From the NCBI GenBank assembly GCA_028278545.1, contig JANQED010000120.1:124001-188000 (forward strand): DNA of 64,000 nt, in the 5' to 3' direction. Position 1 is the stretch's first letter. The number at the start of each line of letters is the position of its first letter. The stretch comes from Anaerolineales bacterium. GTDB taxonomy: Bacteria; Chloroflexota; Anaerolineae; Anaerolineales; UBA11858. The position numbers and the translations under genes were made by a program. The notes beneath the pieces are model-generated. The model made no database searches. It was not told the DNA's origin and was given only the letters and a program-made list of their open reading frames with translations. Positions 1-8,888 of this stretch are shown one piece after another.

Positions 1-1920
1 TCCATGGGGCGCGATTTCAATCTGTTGCCGGCATGGTCTCACCAACCTTGGGCAGTCTGGTTGATGTTTATTCTGGCGACGCCGGTTCAGTTCTATGTGG
101 GCTGGCAGTATTATGTTGGGGCGTTCAAATCCTTGCGTAATCGCTCCGCAAACATGGATGTGCTCATAGCCATGGGCTCCTCGGTGGCCTATTTTTATTC
201 GGTGGTGATCATGGTAGGCTTGCTGTCGGGACACGTCTATTTTGAGACCTCGGCAGTGATCATTACCCTGATCAAGGTGGGTAAGTTCTTGGAAGTGCGC
301 GCCAAAGGGCGCACCAGTGAAGCGATCAAAAAGCTGATGGGTTTGCGCGCCAAGGTAGCCCGCGTTGAAAGGGATGGCGAGGAGATAGAAGTCCCTGCCG
401 ACGATGTTCTGGTGGGCGACATAGTCATCGTGCGACCTGGAGAGAAGATCCCTGTGGATGGTGTGGTGGTCGAAGGGCGCTCCTCGGTGGACGAATCGAT
501 GATCACAGGCGAATCTCTGCCCGTTGAGAAAGGCCCGGGCGACTCGCTGGTCGGTGCGACGCTCAACAAGCTGGGGCGTATCAAATTCGAGGCTACCAAA
601 GTTGGCAAAGAGACCGCTCTCTCCCAGATCATTCGGCTGGTGGAAGAAGCTCAGGGCAGCAAAGCCCCCATTCAGAAACTGGCCGATCAGGTTTCGTCGA
701 TCTTCGTGCCGGCGGTGATTTTGATCGCCGCGGTCACGTTTCTGGTATGGTATTTCTTCATCCCCTTGACTCCAACGGCGGAGGTAGGCCTCTTCACGCG
801 CGCCTTGATCAATATGGTGGCCGTCTTAGTCATTGCCTGTCCCTGTGCGATGGGGCTGGCTACGCCAACGGCGGTCATGGTCGGCACCGGCAAGGGGGCT
901 GAGATGGGTATTTTGCTCAAATCCAGTGAGGCCTTAGAGCGCGCCGGTCGGCTAACAACCGTGGTGCTGGATAAAACGGGTACGATTACCAAAGGGCAAC
1001 CTGCGGTCACGGATATTGTAGTGAGCGAAGAGTGGCTGGGGGATAACAATTCTGATCACCGTCTGTCGCCCACTGACCGCTTATTGCGCCTGGCTGCCTC
1101 TGTTGAGCAGGGTTCCGAGCATCCTCTCGGAGAGGCTATTTGGGCAGAGGCGGGAAATCGCTCGGTGGTTCTCAGCCAGCCCGAGAGTTTCAAAGCCGAA
1201 GTCGGTCATGGCGTACAGGCTCGGGTTGACGGTAACCAAGTGCTGGTAGGCAACAGGCGCATGATGGACGCTCGCCAGTTGCCACTAAATGGCTTACAAA
1301 CTGAAGTATCGCGTTTGCAGGCCGAGGCTAAGACGGCCATGTTGGTAGCCGTCGATGGTCAGGTCTGCGGCGTGATTGCTGTTGCGGATACCATCAAAGA
1401 TGGCTCAGCCGAAGCTATCACACAATTAAAAGATATGGACTTGCGTGTAGTCATGATCACGGGTGATAATCAGCATACCGCTGAGGCAATCGCTACACAG
1501 GTGAGCGTCGACCAGGTACTCGCTGAAGTGCTTCCCGGGGATAAAGCGGCGCAGGTCAAGAAGCTTCAGGATAGAGGTGAGATTGTCGCCATGGTTGGAG
1601 ATGGCATCAATGATGCCCCGGCTTTAGCTCAGGCTGATGTGGGTATCGCCATTGGCACCGGCACAGATGTGGCTATGGCCGCTGCGCCGGTGACACTGAT
1701 CAGCGGCGATTTGCGAGGCGTTCCCAAGGCCATCGCCCTTTCCCGTCGAACTCTGCGGACGATCAAGCAAAACTTGTTTTGGGCGTTTTTCTATAACGTC
1801 GTCTTGATCCCTGCTGCCGCGGCCGGATTCTTGAATCCCATGTTGGCAGCGGGAGCCATGGCTTTCAGCAGTATTTTTGTGGTTAGCAACAGCTTGCGCT
1901 TGCGAGGATATCGTATCTAA
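1..1920 (+). CDS. copA: Copper-exporting P1B-type ATPase, 5'-truncated by window edge
   Basis: This is the C-terminal 638 residues of a heavy-metal P-type ATPase, an inner-membrane pump that exports Cu(I) (or Ag(I)) using ATP. The reading frame is open to base 1, and family members are usually 750-850 residues with N-terminal HMA domains, so the metal-binding start lies outside the window. Numbering from the first visible ATG at base 4: TGES actuator loop near 168-171, the CPC metal-binding motif in the membrane at 279-281, the phosphorylated Asp of DKTGT at 323, the SEHP nucleotide-binding motif and GDGINDAP in the C-terminal half, then two closing membrane helices. CPC is typical of copper pumps. 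The ba3 oxidase and Sco/PCuAC proteins further along give the cell a copper demand. A hairpin terminator follows the gene. Confidence 0.95.
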   Translation, partial: SMGRDFNLLPAWSHQPWAVWLMFILATPVQFYVGWQYYVGAFKSLRNRSANMDVLIAMGSSVAYFYSVVIMVGLLSGHVYFETSAVIITLIKVGKFLEVRAKGRTSEAIKKLMGLRAKVARVERDGEEIEVPADDVLVGDIVIVRPGEKIPVDGVVVEGRSSVDESMITGESLPVEKGPGDSLVGATLNKLGRIKFEATKVGKETALSQIIRLVEEAQGSKAPIQKLADQVSSIFVPAVILIAAVTFLVWYFFIPLTPTAEVGLFTRALINMVAVLVIACPCAMGLATPTAVMVGTGKGAEMGILLKSSEALERAGRLTTVVLDKTGTITKGQPAVTDIVVSEEWLGDNNSDHRLSPTDRLLRLAASVEQGSEHPLGEAIWAEAGNRSVVLSQPESFKAEVGHGVQARVDGNQVLVGNRRMMDARQLPLNGLQTEVSRLQAEAKTAMLVAVDGQVCGVIAVADTIKDGSAEAITQLKDMDLRVVMITGDNQHTAEAIATQVSVDQVLAEVLPGDKAAQVKKLQDRGEIVAMVGDGINDAPALAQADVGIAIGTGTDVAMAAAPVTLISGDLRGVPKAIALSRRTLRTIKQNLFWAFFYNVVLIPAAAAGFLNPMLAAGAMAFSSIFVVSNSLRLRGYRI

Positions 1921-1963
1921 AACTTAAGATGAGGGTGATTGGCGGGGAAGATAATGAAAAACG

Positions 1964-2001
1964 GGTGCGAGCGGCGTTTTGTGTCAGCTTGCACCTTTTT
2001 T
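1964..2001 (+). terminator. Rho-independent terminator after copA
   Basis: A 9-bp stem (1964-1972 with 1987-1995, one G-U pair) is followed directly by six T residues at 1996-2001. It sits 44 bases after the copA stop codon. Confidence 0.75.
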
Positions 2002-2028
2002 GTTGTATCAGCAACGTGAGGGTATAAT
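2000..2028 (+). promoter_or_regulatory. Sigma-70-like promoter for the receiver-GGDEF gene
   Basis: A perfect TATAAT box lies at 2023-2028, 17 bp downstream of TTGTTG at 2000-2005. Transcription would start near 2035, just after the copA terminator. A GAGGAG ribosome site at 2056-2061 precedes the ATG at 2068 with 6 bp spacing. Prediction from sequence only. Confidence 0.55.
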
Positions 2029-2067
2029 TGCTAAAGCCTATATTGATAAAAAGTTGAGGAGTGCGGC

Positions 2068-2967
2068 ATGAATGTATTGACGCTCATGGCGGATACACCA
2101 GATTTTCAACATTTTGCAGATCGCTTGGCTTCAGATGGATATCAAGTTCTTCGCGCCCATAACCTGGATGAAGCCTATGGGCATCTTCAGACTGATGCAA
2201 TTCAAGCCGCGGTGCTTGATTTCGACCTGGCCAGTGTCGATCTTGTGATGCGAATCCGCGGTGTGGATACGCCGGAATACATCTATGTCTTTGGCTTGGT
2301 ATCGACGGGTGCTGCCCAGGCAGCAAGCAAGAAATCTGGTCTACTGGCTGATGAATATATCACCAAGCCCGTGGAGCCAGATGAGCTTATCGCTCGCCTA
2401 GTTGTCGTCGAGCGTTATCTCAAGACGCTGATAGGGATCCGTGCTAAGCAAGAGTTTCCTGAGCCTATTCGAGATGCTGTCACAGGAACTTTCAGCCAGT
2501 CCATCATTCATGAGCTTTTGACAACAGAGGTGAGTCGCTCTGGGAGGACGCGCAAGAGTTTTGTGTTGGCAGTGATTACTTTGGATGATTCCGAGGGTAT
2601 TTTGTCAGCGCATGGCAAAGTCAATTTTGACAAAGCCCTCTCGCAAGTCGCTTTGAAGATATGGGCCAGTGTGCGGGCTTATGACCTGATCGGTCGCTGG
2701 GGTGAAACCGGATTCATGCTGTTATTGCCTGAAACCACTCTTTCAGGAGCGACTGTCGTAGCAGAGCGCATCCGCCAGAAAGTGAGCGGTGTCCCCCTAA
2801 GGCTGCCCGATGAAAGTCACCTTGAACTCAGTATCAGCATGGGCTTCGTCCAGGCAAGTGCGCAAGAATTTGTTTCGGCGGACGACCTTATCACCGAGGC
2901 GGAAAGTTCTGTAGCTAAGGCTGAGCAGGTGGGCGGGAATCACATTGTATTTGCTTGGGATGTTTAA
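2068..2967 (+). CDS. Response-regulator receiver protein with degenerate GGDEF domain
   Basis: A 299-residue cytoplasmic two-domain protein. Residues 1-120 resemble a receiver: acidic D9, candidate phospho-Asp D51 or D53, and the conserved Lys in ITKPV at K100. Residues 135-299 have a GGDEF fold, with the start of the domain seen as DAVTGTFSQS and the later LLLPET strand intact. The catalytic GGDEF loop reads GETGF (212-216), so diguanylate cyclase activity is unlikely. The protein may instead act as an effector or partner-binding module. It has its own predicted promoter and lies 87 bp before a hybrid histidine kinase that could phosphorylate it (inference from adjacency). Two other GGDEF-like domains in this window have also lost the motif. 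Confidence 0.8.
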   Translation: MNVLTLMADTPDFQHFADRLASDGYQVLRAHNLDEAYGHLQTDAIQAAVLDFDLASVDLVMRIRGVDTPEYIYVFGLVSTGAAQAASKKSGLLADEYITKPVEPDELIARLVVVERYLKTLIGIRAKQEFPEPIRDAVTGTFSQSIIHELLTTEVSRSGRTRKSFVLAVITLDDSEGILSAHGKVNFDKALSQVALKIWASVRAYDLIGRWGETGFMLLLPETTLSGATVVAERIRQKVSGVPLRLPDESHLELSISMGFVQASAQEFVSADDLITEAESSVAKAEQVGGNHIVFAWDV

Positions 2968-3054
2968 ATTGGGATCAGGAGATTGACTTCGGGAAGCTCT
3001 CTCACGGAAATATTGATTGCTGAAGATGATCCAGTTTCCCTTTGAAGGTGCAGA

Positions 3055-6000
3055 ATGAAACCTAGAAAAAAAACACTCTCGATAGCAGAGAAGTATTTAC
3101 TCTTAGGGATTCTGGTTGGCTTGATTATTCCCCTGCTGGGGACTGTGATCACCCTGAGGGTGGCGGCATTGCCTTTCACTCTTGAAAATATTCTTGCGAT
3201 CCATAGAGGCTTTTCACTTTTGTGGCTGATGGATTCATCCCCCGTGTTTTTAGGTCTTTTTGCTTGGATCGCCGGGCTTCAACAGCAGCGTGCAGAGGAA
3301 ATCGCGGCTGAACTTGAAAATAAAGTCATTGAACGTACGGCGAAGATTGAAGAAAGCTTTCGCGAGCAGGATATTCTGAACGCCTTGTTGCGGATTTCAT
3401 TAAGGCAAATTCCTTTTAGAGAGCAACTACAAAGTGCCTTGGATACTATTCTTCATACGCCAAGGTTGGCTGGTTGGAGGAAAGGCGCGATCTTCCTTGT
3501 TGACAAAAAGAGACCAGACACACTGGTGTTAACGGTTCAAGCCGGACTCGACAAAAAGCTGCTGGACGAATGCAGCCACGTCGAAATAGGGCAATGCTTG
3601 TGCGGGGAAGCCGCTGAGGCAAAGAAGATCATTTATGCACAGAATGCTGATGAGAGGCATCGCAGGATGTCCGGCGAGATTGAAGCCCATGGCCATTATT
3701 GTGTGCCAATATTATCTGGTGAGGCAGTATTAGGTGTAATGGTTTTGTACATAGAAGAGGGGCAGGAGGAGAATCCACGCGACAAAGAGTTCTTGGGTGC
3801 TGTCTCAAAAACAATCGCCGGTATGATCACCCGCCACAAAGCCGAAGAACAGATGCGTTTGCAGGGAACAGTTTTGCAAGCAGCGGCGAACGCAGTTGTG
3901 ATCACTGATCGTGAGGGGGTTATCGAATGGGTAAATCCGGCATTTACGATGATCACAGGAAATACTTATCGCGACGTGGTTGGAAAAAAGGCCACTTTGC
4001 TGCAACCGAGTACGCATGACGAGCAGTTTGCTGAGAATCTGTGGGAAACTATTCTTGCTGGCAATGTTTGGCAGGGAGAGACGACCAATCGACGGAGTGA
4101 TGGCAGCCTCTACTATGAAGATGCCACGATCACGCCGATCATAGCTGAAAATGGTGAGATCACCAACTTCATAGCTATCATCCAAGATGTCACGGAGCGT
4201 AAGCAGGCCGAAAAAGAGATGCTCCGCCAAAAACGATATTTTGAAACGCTTTATCAAGCTGGCCCCACTGCCGTCGTTGTATTGAATTTGGAGCGCAAGA
4301 TTGTTGATTGTAATCAGGCTTTCGAAAAGCTCTTTGGTTATTCGAAGGACGAAGTGATTGGGGGAAACCTTGATGATTTGATCGTTCAAGAGGAAGAGCA
4401 TCATACCGCTACCCGGTACACCGCCGAGGTGGGGGGTGGAGAGCAGGTTCACCTTCTCACGAAACGCCAGCGCAAGGATGGTTCTCTGGTTGATGTTGAG
4501 CTATTCGCCATGCCGGTAGAGGTTGGAGGGGAACAAATGGGTTTATTTGCCCTATACCATGACATCTCTGAACTTGTAGAGGCGAAGTTTGAGGCTGAGA
4601 CCGCCGCCAGAGCTAAGGCAGATTTCTTGGCCAATATGAGTCATGAGATCCGCACCCCGTTGAACGCTGTGATCGGAATGACGGGCTTGTTGCTCGATAC
4701 ACCATTGAATGCAGAACAACGCGAATACGCTCATACTGTGCGTGCCAGTGGCGATAGCCTGCTTTCGGTCATCAACAATATCCTGGATTTCTCTAAGATC
4801 GAAGCCGGAAAGCTGGAACTAGAAAAACAGCCCTTTAGCGTCCGGCAAGTTGTTGAATCCAGCCTCGATTTGATCGCTCCCAGTGCCGCTGAGAAAGGAC
4901 TCGAACTCGCCTACCTCGTCGATGGCGATACCCCCCCAGTTATTGTAGGAGATGTCACCAGAGTTCAGCAGATTTTGGTCAATTTATTGAGCAACGCCGT
5001 TAAATTCACCAAAGAGGGAGAGGTTGTTGTCAGAGTTGACAGCCAGGATCAGGGCGAGGGCCATTATGAAATACACTTCTCCGTGCAGGATACCGGGATT
5101 GGAATTCCCGCTGATCGGATGGAGGCCCTCTTTGAGTCCTTTTCACAGGTAGATGCATCTACCACACGCAAATATGGCGGCTCAGGCCTCGGGTTGGCGA
5201 TCAGTGAGCAGCTTGTCAACCTGATGGGGGGCAGGATCTGGGTCGAAAGCGAAATTGGTCAGGGAAGCACATTTCATTTTTCCTTTCCTACCACCTCCGC
5301 GCCTGGCGTTAGAGCAATTGAATACCGCGAAGCGCATAAACTGTTGCAGGGTCGCCGGGTATTGATCGTTGATGACAACGCCACCAACCGTTTGATTTTG
5401 ATCCGCCAGTCCAAGTCGTGGGGTCTGACGCCGCGCGCCGCTTCCAGTGGAAAAGAGGCCTTGGATTGGATCCACAACGGTGAGGAGTTTGATTTCGCAA
5501 TCCTAGATATGCAGATGCCTGATATGGACGGGGTCATGTTGGCTAGGGAATTGCGCAAACCGCGCAGTGGTGAGGATTTCCCCCTGATTTTGTTCTCCTC
5601 TTTGGGAGGCCTGGAGAGCATACCAGACGATATTGACTTTTCTGCTCGTCTCACCAAGCCGATCAAACCCTCATTGCTTTATGATGCAATTGCCAATGTG
5701 ATGAGTCATCAGTTGGAAGAAACGCCTGCCAGGGTCACGCCCGCTGACGAGGGAGCGCCTGCTTTTGATCACCTCATGGGCGAACGTCATCCCTTGCGCA
5801 TTCTACTGGCGGAGGATAATCTGGTCAATCAAAAGGTTGCGCTTCGTATTCTGGAGAAACTTGGTTATCGAGCCGATGTAACCGCCAACGGATTGGAGGT
5901 TTTAGAAGCCCTGGGACGCCAGCACTATGACGTGGTGCTGATGGATATCCAAATGCCGGAAATGGATGGCGAAGAAGCCACGCAGCGCATTCATGAGGAG

Positions 6001-6180
6001 TATCCCGAAGACGAACGACCACGCATTGTTGCTATGACCGCCCACGCCATGGAGGGGGATCGCGAACGATACCTGGATTCTGGTATGGATGATTATGTCA
6101 CCAAGCCTGTACGCATTCAAAAATTGGTTGATGCCTTAGAACGCTGCCAGCCTCGCCATGCAAGGCAGGAGAACAGCTAA
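3055..6180 (+). CDS. Membrane hybrid histidine kinase (GAF-PAS-PAS-HisKA-HATPase-REC-REC)
   Basis: A 1041-residue sensor kinase. Two membrane helices (about 18-40 and 55-80) are followed by a short coiled coil, a GAF domain (about 105-260, with a CGEAAE segment and a Cys-Val-Pro core), two PAS domains (about 270-390 and 400-520), and HisKA with phospho-acceptor H530 in the SHEIRTPLN box. The HATPase domain has N box (LLSNAVKF) and G boxes (DTGIGIP, GSGLGLAI). Two receivers follow, with predicted phospho-aspartates D818 and D964. All catalytic residues look intact. The input signal is unknown; GAF plus PAS suggests a small ligand or a redox cofactor. It probably works with the receiver-GGDEF protein just upstream. 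A strong bidirectional terminator follows. Confidence 0.92.
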   Translation: MKPRKKTLSIAEKYLLLGILVGLIIPLLGTVITLRVAALPFTLENILAIHRGFSLLWLMDSSPVFLGLFAWIAGLQQQRAEEIAAELENKVIERTAKIEESFREQDILNALLRISLRQIPFREQLQSALDTILHTPRLAGWRKGAIFLVDKKRPDTLVLTVQAGLDKKLLDECSHVEIGQCLCGEAAEAKKIIYAQNADERHRRMSGEIEAHGHYCVPILSGEAVLGVMVLYIEEGQEENPRDKEFLGAVSKTIAGMITRHKAEEQMRLQGTVLQAAANAVVITDREGVIEWVNPAFTMITGNTYRDVVGKKATLLQPSTHDEQFAENLWETILAGNVWQGETTNRRSDGSLYYEDATITPIIAENGEITNFIAIIQDVTERKQAEKEMLRQKRYFETLYQAGPTAVVVLNLERKIVDCNQAFEKLFGYSKDEVIGGNLDDLIVQEEEHHTATRYTAEVGGGEQVHLLTKRQRKDGSLVDVELFAMPVEVGGEQMGLFALYHDISELVEAKFEAETAARAKADFLANMSHEIRTPLNAVIGMTGLLLDTPLNAEQREYAHTVRASGDSLLSVINNILDFSKIEAGKLELEKQPFSVRQVVESSLDLIAPSAAEKGLELAYLVDGDTPPVIVGDVTRVQQILVNLLSNAVKFTKEGEVVVRVDSQDQGEGHYEIHFSVQDTGIGIPADRMEALFESFSQVDASTTRKYGGSGLGLAISEQLVNLMGGRIWVESEIGQGSTFHFSFPTTSAPGVRAIEYREAHKLLQGRRVLIVDDNATNRLILIRQSKSWGLTPRAASSGKEALDWIHNGEEFDFAILDMQMPDMDGVMLARELRKPRSGEDFPLILFSSLGGLESIPDDIDFSARLTKPIKPSLLYDAIANVMSHQLEETPARVTPADEGAPAFDHLMGERHPLRILLAEDNLVNQKVALRILEKLGYRADVTANGLEVLEALGRQHYDVVLMDIQMPEMDGEEATQRIHEEYPEDERPRIVAMTAHAMEGDRERYLDSGMDDYVTKPVRIQKLVDALERCQPRHARQENS

Positions 6181-6204
6181 TTCACTATTATTTCATCATA
6201 TAAG

Positions 6205-6245
6205 CACCAAAAAGGGCGACTGTGAATCAGTCGCCCTTTTTGGTG
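6205..6245. terminator. Bidirectional hairpin terminator between convergent genes
   Basis: A perfect 18-bp inverted repeat (6205-6222 with 6228-6245) has a 5-base loop. Runs of A on the left arm and T on the right arm let it end transcription from both the kinase gene (plus) and the inositol-phosphate synthase gene (minus). Confidence 0.85.
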
Positions 6246-6260
6246 GAATACCTTCAGTCT

Positions 6261-7346
6261 TTATATTTCTCCGGCGATGAAGTCTTCTGTCATCTGGCGG
6301 GCTTCATCATCGGTGACCTGTTTGGGCGGAGACTTCATGAAATAAGCTGACGGCGCGATCAACGGGCCGGCGATTCCCCGGTCTAAAGCGATTTTGGCAC
6401 AGCGCACCGCGTCGATCATCACCCCAGCAGAATTAGGCGAATCCCACACCTCAAGTTTAAGCTCTAGGTTTAGGGGCACATCCCCAAAACCACGGCCCTC
6501 CATGCGGATGTGGCACCACTTACGGTCAGTCAGCCAGGGCACGTAGTCGCTCGGGCCAACGTGGATGTTTTCTTCCCCTATTTCGTATGGTAGTTGACTG
6601 GTGACGGCTTGCGTCTTGGAGATCTTCTTGGATTCCAGGCGTTCGCGTTCCAACATATTGTAGAAATCCATGTTGCCGCCGAAATTGAGCTGATAAGTGC
6701 GGTCGATATGCACGCCGCGGTCTTTGAAGACATTGGCCAGCACCCGGTGCGTGATGGTGGCGCCAACCTGGCTCTTGATATCGTCGCCGATCACAGGCAG
6801 CCCTTTTTCCTCGAAGCGTTTGCTCCAGTAAGGGGAGGTGGCGATGAAAACAGGAATCCCGTTGACGAATGCGCAACCAGCCTCCAGAGTCTGCTCCACA
6901 TACCATTTGGTAGCCATCTCTGCACCGACCGGCATGAAGTTGACCACGACATCGGTTTTGGTGTCCTTCAAAATGCCGATGATATCGTCGGTAGGCCCTT
7001 CGGCTTTTTCCACCCGTTGCAGTAAATACTTGCCCAGGCCGTCGTGTGTCATCCCCCGGGATACAGGCACCCCCATGTGAGGTATATCAACTAATTTCGT
7101 CGTGTTGTTGGGCTCAGCCCAAATCGCTTCACTGAGGTCCAAGCCGACTTTGCTGGCTACGATGTCAATCGCGGCGCTGATTTCGATATCGCGGATGTGG
7201 TATCCCCCTAGGGTAGCATGCATGAGGCCGGGGATTTCGACATCATCCGCCGCGTCTTTATAATATTCAAGACCCTGCACCAATGCTGATGCGCAGTTGC
7301 CAATACCGATGATCGCCACGCGCACTTTGTTGTCTTTCTTTGCCAT
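6261..7346 (-). CDS. ino1: Inositol-3-phosphate synthase
   Basis: Converts D-glucose 6-phosphate to 1D-myo-inositol 3-phosphate with NAD+ as a recycled cofactor. The 361-residue length and the sequence match the short prokaryotic (actinobacterial-type) family. The N-terminal Rossmann motif reads IGIGNCAS, followed by the typical [19 protein letters not shown] and GPSDYVPW segments of the active site and tetramer core. I chose the ATG at 7346 because AAAGGAAA sits 4-11 bases before it; an in-frame upstream ATG at 7367 has no ribosome site. The neighbouring pentose phosphate genes share hexose-phosphate supply. Inositol could serve phosphatidylinositol lipids or a compatible solute; the window does not say which. 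Confidence 0.93.
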   Translation of the reverse strand: MAKKDNKVRVAIIGIGNCASALVQGLEYYKDAADDVEIPGLMHATLGGYHIRDIEISAAIDIVASKVGLDLSEAIWAEPNNTTKLVDIPHMGVPVSRGMTHDGLGKYLLQRVEKAEGPTDDIIGILKDTKTDVVVNFMPVGAEMATKWYVEQTLEAGCAFVNGIPVFIATSPYWSKRFEEKGLPVIGDDIKSQVGATITHRVLANVFKDRGVHIDRTYQLNFGGNMDFYNMLERERLESKKISKTQAVTSQLPYEIGEENIHVGPSDYVPWLTDRKWCHIRMEGRGFGDVPLNLELKLEVWDSPNSAGVMIDAVRCAKIALDRGIAGPLIAPSAYFMKSPPKQVTDDEARQMTEDFIAGEI

Positions 7347-7449
7347 CTGGTTTCCTTTCATCGACAAGCATCATGTTAAGCAAGCGGTTCCGGCGCATCG
7401 CGATGTCAGACTGCGATTAGATATGTTACGCTGGGGACCGCACAGTGGG

Positions 7450-7479
7450 ATTATACCTTCTATCCTAAAGCTTTTCTAA
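7450..7479 (-). promoter_or_regulatory. Possible promoter for ino1 inside the rpe end
   Basis: On the minus strand a perfect TATAAT occupies 7455-7450, with a weak TTAGAA -35 at 7479-7474 (18-bp spacer). The predicted start near 7443 gives a leader of about 97 bases for ino1, so ino1 may be transcribed separately from the pentose phosphate genes. Confidence 0.4.
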
Positions 7480-8131
7480 GGGCTGCCATATTCCCCGCCA
7501 CGCTGCTGGTATTGTTATACACTGCCGAACCTACCACCGCAACTGATGCTCCCGCCGCAGCCACCTCGGCGATATTGTGGGCCTTGATGCCCCCATCGAC
7601 TTCAAGCTCGACGTGGGACAGGCCGCGCTCATCTAAAATCTGGCGTAAACGGGCGATTCTGTTCGTGCTGCCGGGGATGTAGGATTGACCACCATAACCG
7701 GGCTCCACCGACATCACCAGGGCCAAATCTACTTCGGGGAGGATCGCGGAAATTGAGCTTAGTGGGGTTTTGGGTTTGAGCGTCACCCCTGGCCGGACTC
7801 CCAGACTACGGATGAGTTGGATGGTGCTATCGAAGTTTGTGCAGGCCTCGACGTGTACGGTGATGATATCTGCCCCGGCCTCGGCGAAATTAGGAATAGA
7901 TCGCTCTGGATTCTCAATCATCAAATGTACATCCAGGGAAGTGTTTGTTTCATCGGCAATGGGCCGCAAAGCAGCGACGATCAAGGGGCCAATCGTGATG
8001 GGAGGTACGAAGTACCCGTCCATCACGTCGATATGGATATAATCTGCCCCCGCATTGATGGCTTCGCGCACCTGCTCCCCCAAGCGGGAGAAGTCAGCGG
8101 TGAGGATGGATGGGGCGATCTTTAGGTTCAT
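7460..8131 (-). CDS. rpe: Ribulose-phosphate 3-epimerase
   Basis: Interconverts D-ribulose 5-phosphate and D-xylulose 5-phosphate. The 223-residue TIM barrel is full length. Family signatures are visible in order: IAPSILTADF at the N-terminus, HIDVMDGYFVPP with the metal-binding His and Asp, DVHLMIENP, HVEA, MSVEPGYGGQ, and the phosphate-binding VDGGI plus AVVGSAVY at the C-terminus. It lies 39 bp downstream of rpiA and in the same direction, so it is probably cotranscribed with tkt and rpiA. Confidence 0.96.
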   Translation of the reverse strand: MNLKIAPSILTADFSRLGEQVREAINAGADYIHIDVMDGYFVPPITIGPLIVAALRPIADETNTSLDVHLMIENPERSIPNFAEAGADIITVHVEACTNFDSTIQLIRSLGVRPGVTLKPKTPLSSISAILPEVDLALVMSVEPGYGGQSYIPGSTNRIARLRQILDERGLSHVELEVDGGIKAHNIAEVAAAGASVAVVGSAVYNNTSSVAGNMAALRKALG

Positions 8132-8170
8132 GTTTTACCAGTGCTCGTGTGCTTGAAAACTTTTGTGAGA

Positions 8171-8851
8171 TTATTTTCGTTCCATGGTGCGGACGCCGTC
8201 ATTTCCGGCGATGACAATAATGTCCGCCATATCGAGAAACAGGCCGTGTTCGACGATTCCGGGGCGCGTGGAGAGTGCTAGCGACAATTTGTAAGGGTCG
8301 TCGATACCATTTTCGAACCAGCAGCGTGCCAAATAGTTACCGTTATCCGTGACAACTGGGGAGCCGTCCTCTTCGAGCCACAAATCGGCCGTGCAGCCGG
8401 ACGAATTCAGCCAACGGATTTGGGTCCCATGTTCGAACTGTACGATCTCAACGGGCAGCGGGCCGCGGCCTAATCGGTCTACGATCTTAGACTGATCTAC
8501 GATCACCACAAATCTTTTGGCGTGGCTTGCGATGATCTTCTCTCGCAAAGCGGCCCGCCCCAGCCCTTTGATCAGGTTCAAGTTTGGATCAACCTCGTCG
8601 GCGCCGTCCACCGCTAAATCCATAGTTGGGTGTTCCGATAAATTCGTCAGCGGAATCCCCCATTTCCGCGCCCGTTCTGCTGTAGCCTCAGACGTGGGCA
8701 CAGCCTGGATGTCGGTCAGTTCTCTAGCACTAAACCTCGCACCCAGCAAATCAATGAAAATACTCGTCGTAGAGCCGCTTCCCAGGCCGAGGGTCATGCC
8801 GCTTTCGACGTATTTCAGTGCGTGCTTGGCTGCCGCTTCTTTGAGGTTCAT
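8171..8851 (-). CDS. rpiA: Ribose-5-phosphate isomerase A
   Basis: Interconverts ribose 5-phosphate and ribulose 5-phosphate. The 226-residue protein shows the RpiA family motifs: GLGSGSTTS phosphate loop near residue 21, DGADEVDP, and KGLGRAALREK containing the active-site lysine region. It starts 37 bp after the end of tkt and is followed 39 bp later by rpe, giving a compact non-oxidative pentose phosphate operon. No anomalies seen. Confidence 0.95.
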   Translation of the reverse strand: MNLKEAAAKHALKYVESGMTLGLGSGSTTSIFIDLLGARFSARELTDIQAVPTSEATAERARKWGIPLTNLSEHPTMDLAVDGADEVDPNLNLIKGLGRAALREKIIASHAKRFVVIVDQSKIVDRLGRGPLPVEIVQFEHGTQIRWLNSSGCTADLWLEEDGSPVVTDNGNYLARCWFENGIDDPYKLSLALSTRPGIVEHGLFLDMADIIVIAGNDGVRTMERK

Positions 8852-8888
8852 GGGGGCGCTGTGGCTTCGAAATCTCCTGATTTCGACA

